From Oopsacas minuta (Eukaryota; Porifera; Hexactinellida; Lyssacinosida; Leucopsacidae), in contig JAKMXF010000016.1 of the NCBI GenBank assembly GCA_024704765.1, positions 34,292 through 98,291 of the forward strand: a stretch of DNA of 64,000 nucleotides, written 5' to 3'. The notes below the pieces were generated by a model that saw only the letters and a program-made list of their open reading frames with translations, did not search any database and had not been told where the DNA came from. Positions 59,479 to 64,000 of this stretch are shown here, in pieces. Each line of letters opens with the position of its first letter. Position 1 is the stretch's first letter. The translations under genes were made by a program, and so were the position numbers.

Positions 59479-59762
59479 CTTGAACAGATACTGTCAAAGA
59501 GCTAATGTTATGTTGAGACGAACTATGCTCATTCTGTGAGCCCTGTGAGAGGATAGGAGGATATACAGGCTGATTATTGGAACATGCTTGTGTTGTGAAA
59601 CTAACGCTGTGATTGGTAATAGAGGGAGGATGAATGGAGCTCGCGGTCATTACAGAAATAGACCTCTGGGGGAGAGAGGAGGGATCGTACAGTGGTCTGG
59701 CGTTCTGTAGCTTCTCGTAATGTTGAGTTATTGCCAGTGGTCTGTGATTGTGGCTTTGTGTC
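59479..59762 (-). CDS. Possible Ser/Gln-rich exon, unknown protein
   Basis: Open between an acceptor (gagcag, 59763) and a GTACAG donor (59478), including PSSLPQRSISVMTASSIHPP and QGSQNEHSSSQHNISSL. No domain. It may belong to the coiled-coil gene downstream on the same strand, but no phase proof is available. Confidence 0.35.
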
Positions 59763-60206
59763 CTGCTCCATTTTATGTAAAATACTAATTTTGCTGAAAA
59801 ATGCATGTTTTAACTATTGTTCCATGGGTGGCAAGAATAGCTCCAGATCAATAGTTGGGCCTGGGGTAATAAGTTTCAAATTTTTCTGGGGTTAAACCCC
59901 CTGGTCCCCCTTACTGTCTCTCGCTCTTGGCTGCCCTTAGACTCCCAAATTTCAACCCCCTCCCCAGAAAAAAATCCTGTACGAAACCCTGAACTTTATA
60001 ATCTCTGAATAGATTTATTCAAGTTACAATAAACACTTACATTGAATACCACAGAAGTAGCTGTACAGTGAGTCTGTACATGAAAGAAAAATAAGTATTA
60101 TTCCAAGACGTCCAAGATATTCGTATAATGCACACACTGTTCACGTGGTCCTGCGTAATAGGGACGAGGGGCGGCATTTTATTTTTATTTTTTGCTAAGC
60201 CTAATT

Positions 60207-60455
60207 TTACTAATTTGTAGCTGTGAAATGTAGAATCTCCTTGATTTGTGGAAGCAGAATAAACTTAGGTTTCCATTATTATCAATAATTGCCATGAGAC
60301 TATTGGTAATTCAGGCATCCTCATCCGAAAGCGAGAGACACTTTAGTGCCTTTACTGCTCGGCATATCGTAACATCTCAATGGAATGCAATGTTGCCAGA
60401 AACTATCGAAGCTCTCTCTGTTGTGTTGGAAAGATATAAGAACAACTTGATTTAA
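60207..60455 (+). pseudogene. hAT transposase C-terminal (dimerisation) fragment
   Basis: Reads FPLLSIIAMRLLVIQASSSE, SERHFSAF, then LPETIEALSVVLERYKNNLI and a TAA. This is the hATC dimerisation domain. Only the C-terminus survives. Surrounding gggtcatgaccc words belong to its ends (about 60500-60640). Confidence 0.8.
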
Positions 60456-60742
60456 TTATTGTGTTAGACTAAATACTTACATTATACTTGTTCCTAATAA
60501 TGAAATACATAATGGGTCAGAATGGGTAAGAAAATAATAAATGGGTCATGACCCATGGGTCAATGGGTCATGGGTCACTACTTCGATGGGTCACATGGGT
60601 CATGGGTCACTTCATGTGACCCATTTGCAGCTCTGATTCAGATGCAGTAGAGGTTTCATACAAAGCTTACTATCTTCGAGTGCTGCTCGCTGTTCTTGTC
60701 TAATCAGATTCTCTGAAGAGATACAGCACTTATGGCCGCTAC

Positions 60743-61299
60743 CAGAGCTGCAAATGGGTCACATGAAGTGACCCATGACCCATTTATTATTTCCTGACCC
60801 ATTCTGACCCATTATGTATTTCATTATTAGGAACAAGTATAATGTAAGTATTTAGTCTAACACAATAATTAAATCAAGTTGTTCTTATATCTTTCCAACA
60901 CAACAGAGAGAGCTTCGATAGTTTCTGGCAACATTGCATTCCATTGAGATGTTACGATATGCCGAGCATTAAAAGGCACTAAAGTGTCTCTCGCTTTCGG
61001 ATGAGGATGCCTGAATTACCAATAGTCTCATGGCAATTATTGATAATAATGGAAACTTAAGTTATTCTGCTTCCACAAATCAAGAAGATTAAAACTCTTA
61101 CTTGTAGTATTCCAAACATTTAGTATAATGACCATCTCTATTAACTCTATTTAGAAGGTTTTCTAATTGACAAATAACTCTTTTAAGCCTACATTGTATA
61201 TAAATACAATTTTGATGGGTCATGACCCATTAACGCATGACCCATGACCCACTGACCCATCATAAAAAAGTGACCCATCTGACCCATTTGCAGCACTGA
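60743..61299 (-). mobile_element. hAT element, inverted copy with transposase tail
   Basis: Ends CAGAGCTGCAAATGGGTCA and tgacccatttgcagcactg. The minus strand at 61090-60868 repeats the hATC tail of the neighbouring copy with an extra T that breaks the frame. The two copies face each other across about 100 bp. Confidence 0.75.
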
Positions 61300-61317
61300 T
61301 CTGAATTCTTCCGCTAC

Positions 61318-61880
61318 CAGAGATGGAACCGGTCAGCTTTTTCATGACCTCACCCGACCGGCCGACTGGTAGCTTTGACTATGCACTGCCTGGCCGAAAG
61401 TATTGGAACACCCTGCCACTTGTGACACAAGTGGCACACGGCGAGAATATGTTGAATATTCTGTGGATATTGCAGAAAGTAGAAAATCTCTTTTCTTCAA
61501 GGTTGATGAATTAATATTTATTATAAAATGTATGAAATAATTTTCAATAATTTGTCTATAACTAATGTGGCATTTATATTGGTGCTATGTGCTAATTGTA
61601 GCTCTGGCGTTCGAATACTTTGGCCAGGCAGTATATAATGGATGATTATACACATAAATCCTATTTAATACAGAAATGTAGAAAAGATAGAAATATTGAA
61701 ATGTAGACTAATAAAGAAATTTTGAATATATAGAATATGTACGGAATTTTACGGCCAAAGTCCGTTTAACGCTGCCTCCTTTAGCACAACTAGATCAAAT
61801 TCAGACTGCCCATATTCAGAAATTATGACCGGCCGGTCGAGATCTTCGACCGGTACCCGACCCGACCGGTTCCATCTCTG
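61318..61880. mobile_element. hAT-like element CAGAGATGGAACCGGTC with nested Tc1-type ends
   Basis: Terminal repeats CAGAGATGGAACCGGTC and gaccggttccatctctg. The flanks TCCGCTAC and TTCGCTAC form a 7/8 target duplication. Inside, 61384-61632 has inverted ends cactgcctggccgaaag and tactttggccaggcagt, related to the element at 26980. Confidence 0.75.
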
Positions 61881-62344
61881 TTCGCTACCTTACATACAGT
61901 TTCACCTTCTCCTCCTGACACTATATGACACAGCACACTTAGCTCCCTCTATAGGCGTTGAAAGCAAGTCTCTTCCGATATTTTATTTACTTTATATTCA
62001 TAATAACAACAATGCATTTGCATATGAGAATCTTGAAATGCGAAATTGGAATCTATCCACCTAGTTGTGTACTTTACTCATATTACCCATTCACTAAGTT
62101 CTGTTCCGCTAATACTATAATACTAACCGGACTAACAAACACACAGCAATCGAGATTTAATAATATATTTGTAGATGTTTTCTAATCTAACATTAATTAC
62201 AATTCACAGCTTTTTGCAAATTAATCAAAATCAGCTAGAGGTTTCATTTCAACTTCTAGTAAGGAGTAATCGAGTAAGGGAATTATAATTTTGATATTTT
62301 CAAATCTATATTTATAATATTGGAAAAATATTTATCTGATCCAG
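61881..62344. other. Short intergenic or intron stretch, no gene seen
   Basis: AT-rich sequence upstream of the PCM1-like exon. Confidence 0.4.
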
Positions 62345-63149
62345 GATCCCATAATCAGTCGGGTCCAGTGCATTGTGGCATTTACTCGGGGGTAGGGATT
62401 GAGTCTCCTGTATTCGATCAAGTGAGGGAACGGATATACTCAGAGGTAGCCTCTCTGGTAAAACAGAATGAAACAGTCCCTACTACATGCTAGAGCTTAT
62501 TCGTGTAGCTCAATCACGCAATACTGATTATCTGAGAGAATCTGGTCTGAGTTCTCTGAAGCGTGTGATTAAAGATTTTCAAAATCCTGATCTGCTCGAT
62601 GCTCAAGGCTTCTCTGCTATTCCACAACTTCCCCCCACCCCTTCATCTTTCATACCTTCTACACAAGTGTCAGAGAGACTGCAGGTGGCGAGGAGACAAG
62701 AGACCGTGTACTCTCCCACCAAGAATTTTCCCCTCAGACACTGCCCGAACACGAACCTGTTCGGATCAAGTGAGAACGTTGATGAGCGAAGTGTCTCTCA
62801 AGCTTATCAGGTGTCTGAAGCCGTAGACTATATCCACCCTCTAGTTGGCAAACCTGAAGACTTTGAGGCAATACACATAGCTGTTTCTGGTGAAGATGAG
62901 AGTGACATCTCAGAGGTCACTTCCCATCTGAGTGAGGGTGATGTATCTCCATGGAACAAACGATTTCATGAAGTTGAGAATTATATCATTGCTTTTTTGT
63001 ACAAACACAATGATGAAAGTTTTAAGCCTAGACTCCTGGAAACGATACATCAAGGTATACTTTTGCTGGTGTCACAGTTATTCCCTCAGGAAATGGTGTT
63101 ACGTGTCCAGAGTACGCTAGGTAGAGATTTGAATGACATTCTTTCCTAG
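62345..63149 (+). CDS. PCM1-like centriolar satellite protein, partial
   Basis: After an acceptor (gatccag) the frame reads FDQVRERIYSEVASLVKQNE, then with one base missing at a CCC run YYMLELIRVAQSRNTDYLRE. Later come an acidic Ser-rich linker and WNKRFHEVENYIIAFLYKHN to LGRDLNDILS. Both blocks follow the order of the conserved C-terminal half of PCM1 (R-x-x-IY-x-E, NTDYLR; then EV-I-x-FL). PCM1 organises centriolar satellites. Upstream exons were not found; the stop at 63149 may be a splice junction misread. Confidence 0.6.
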
Positions 63150-64000
63150 AGACCAGCTCTGTGTGAGCTGAGTTATCTCAGAGAATACTCTGATTACATC
63201 TAGGTAACGACGCATCATGAAGTAACAGAATCCCATATTGTATAGTAGATTGATTGCACTTAGGGGAATAGTCATCCTTGTAAGGGTTTGATGTGTAATG
63301 CGAATATTCTTCACAGAGGGTAAACCCTCGTGAAAATCTCCCAGCTGTGTGTGAAGCTTCAGTAGTGCAAATAGACTGAAGTAGCCGAGGTCCCTGTAGA
63401 GAGGCTGTCTCCCGTACTTATTTCCAGCCTAGAAAATGTTAAGTAAAATAGAGAATGAAATAATGAAATGAGTGAACTTTGTATATGAAATCTACAAAAT
63501 AAAGTGCCATAATTAGAAGTAAAAGGAGAGAGCGCTAGATCCAATAGCATAAGATGTACAGCTAACGCTCTATATCGAAGCTCAAGGTACAGCGATGTTT
63601 ACTTCGATAGCGGAGTTCGATATAAATGAATAACTTATGGAATTTTATCTTACTTTGACGGTTTTGGACCATATTTGTTTTCAGACTTCGCTATCAGCGG
63701 GTATTCGATATATCCGTGTTTGACATAACGTGAGTTAACTGTATTAGAGAGGTTATGGAACAATAAATAGATAAATACTTACCTCTTTAGCTACTTCTGG
63801 ATCTTTCGTCTTATGATATGCCTACAGCTGTTCATTTATATTAGAGAATTTAATGAGAGTATTGAGTGCATTCAATACTAGCTCAACCGTCCAGAGGTTG
63901 TCTGAGTCTCGTAGCAGTTGTCTCTCTTTGAGGGAACGCTTTTTCACCTGAGAGCGCCAAATCAAATAGCTTTCATGATGCTTGAGGAATCCGTTAATGA
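63150..64000 (-). CDS. EIF3L: Translation initiation factor eIF3 subunit L, partial
   Basis: Two exons: 64000-63783 (runs off the edge; WTVELVLNALNTLIKFSNIN, then DPEVAKE at a GTAAGT donor) and 63428 to about 63150 (AGNKYGRQPLYRDLGYFSLF, GFCYFMMRRYLDVIRVFSEI). These are conserved eIF3l PCI-region blocks; the protein is a core part of the eIF3 scaffold. An in-frame TAG (INEQL*AYHK) sits in the first exon where Gln or Glu is expected. The 3' end abuts the PCM1-like exon tail to tail. Confidence 0.8.
63556..63745. mobile_element. pogo-like MITE inside the eIF3l intron
   Basis: tcgatataa and tcgatagcgg words in both orientations, and acggttttggaccatatttg, which is shared with the sequence near 23710. 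Ends are approximate. Confidence 0.5.

Noticed and set aside
50716-64000. Alternative genetic code reading TAA/TAG as Gln
   Set aside because: In-frame stops occur only in a few damaged genes; TRAF, receptor, NHL and sulfotransferase genes use TAA, TGA or TAG as ordinary ends.

Overview
This is an AT-rich nuclear DNA window from an invertebrate animal, most plausibly a sponge. The placement is inference. It rests on GT-AG introns (many only 60-110 bp), dense small DNA transposons, and families typical of early-branching animals: caspase, TRAF, NHL-repeat and C-type lectin/Ig receptors with phosphatase tails. No rRNA, tRNA or mitochondrial marker is present to confirm it. The standard genetic code fits the intact genes.

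Layout. 1-3.1 kb: the first codons of a gene leaving the window, a decayed caspase exon, and a caspase gene whose last codons run into a Tigger/pogo-like MITE. 4.3-14.1 kb: an inverted lectin pseudo-exon, then a large receptor gene coding signal peptide, two C-type lectin domains, about six Ig-like domains, a transmembrane helix and a tyrosine-phosphatase domain with an eroded active site. 14.28-17.26 kb: a complete RAG1-like/Transib transposon with RSS-heptamer ends, a 5-bp target duplication and a related empty site at 23.9 kb. 17.4-19.7 and 34.2-36.6 kb: two near-identical TRAF genes on inverted duplicated arms. Between the arms lie a USP39 fragment, an NHL-repeat gene, a WD40-like relic, a Gypsy integrase relic, and a four-exon membrane sulfotransferase gene. 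Intron 2 of that gene holds a 21-bp tandem array containing a Nextera/Tn5 adapter sequence, which is an assembly artefact. 37.5-40.1 kb: an intact five-exon Ig/FN3 receptor that shares a juxtamembrane tyrosine motif with the phosphatase receptor. 42-43 kb: a second NHL-repeat gene. 45-64 kb: a HELQ-like terminal exon, Munc13/BAIAP3-like exons, a PHD-like ORF, a dead Ras-like GTPase, a Merlin transposase, a coiled-coil gene interrupted by a foldback element, hAT relics, a PCM1-like exon and eIF3 subunit L exons running off the end.

Functional themes are surface recognition and signalling (lectin/Ig phosphatase receptor, Ig/FN3 receptor, TRAF adaptors, caspase) and transposons of at least six kinds (Transib/RAG, Tigger/pogo, hAT, Tc1/mariner, Merlin, Gypsy). 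Many coding breaks are single-base losses in short homopolymers, so consensus error has to be separated from real decay before any gene here is called dead.
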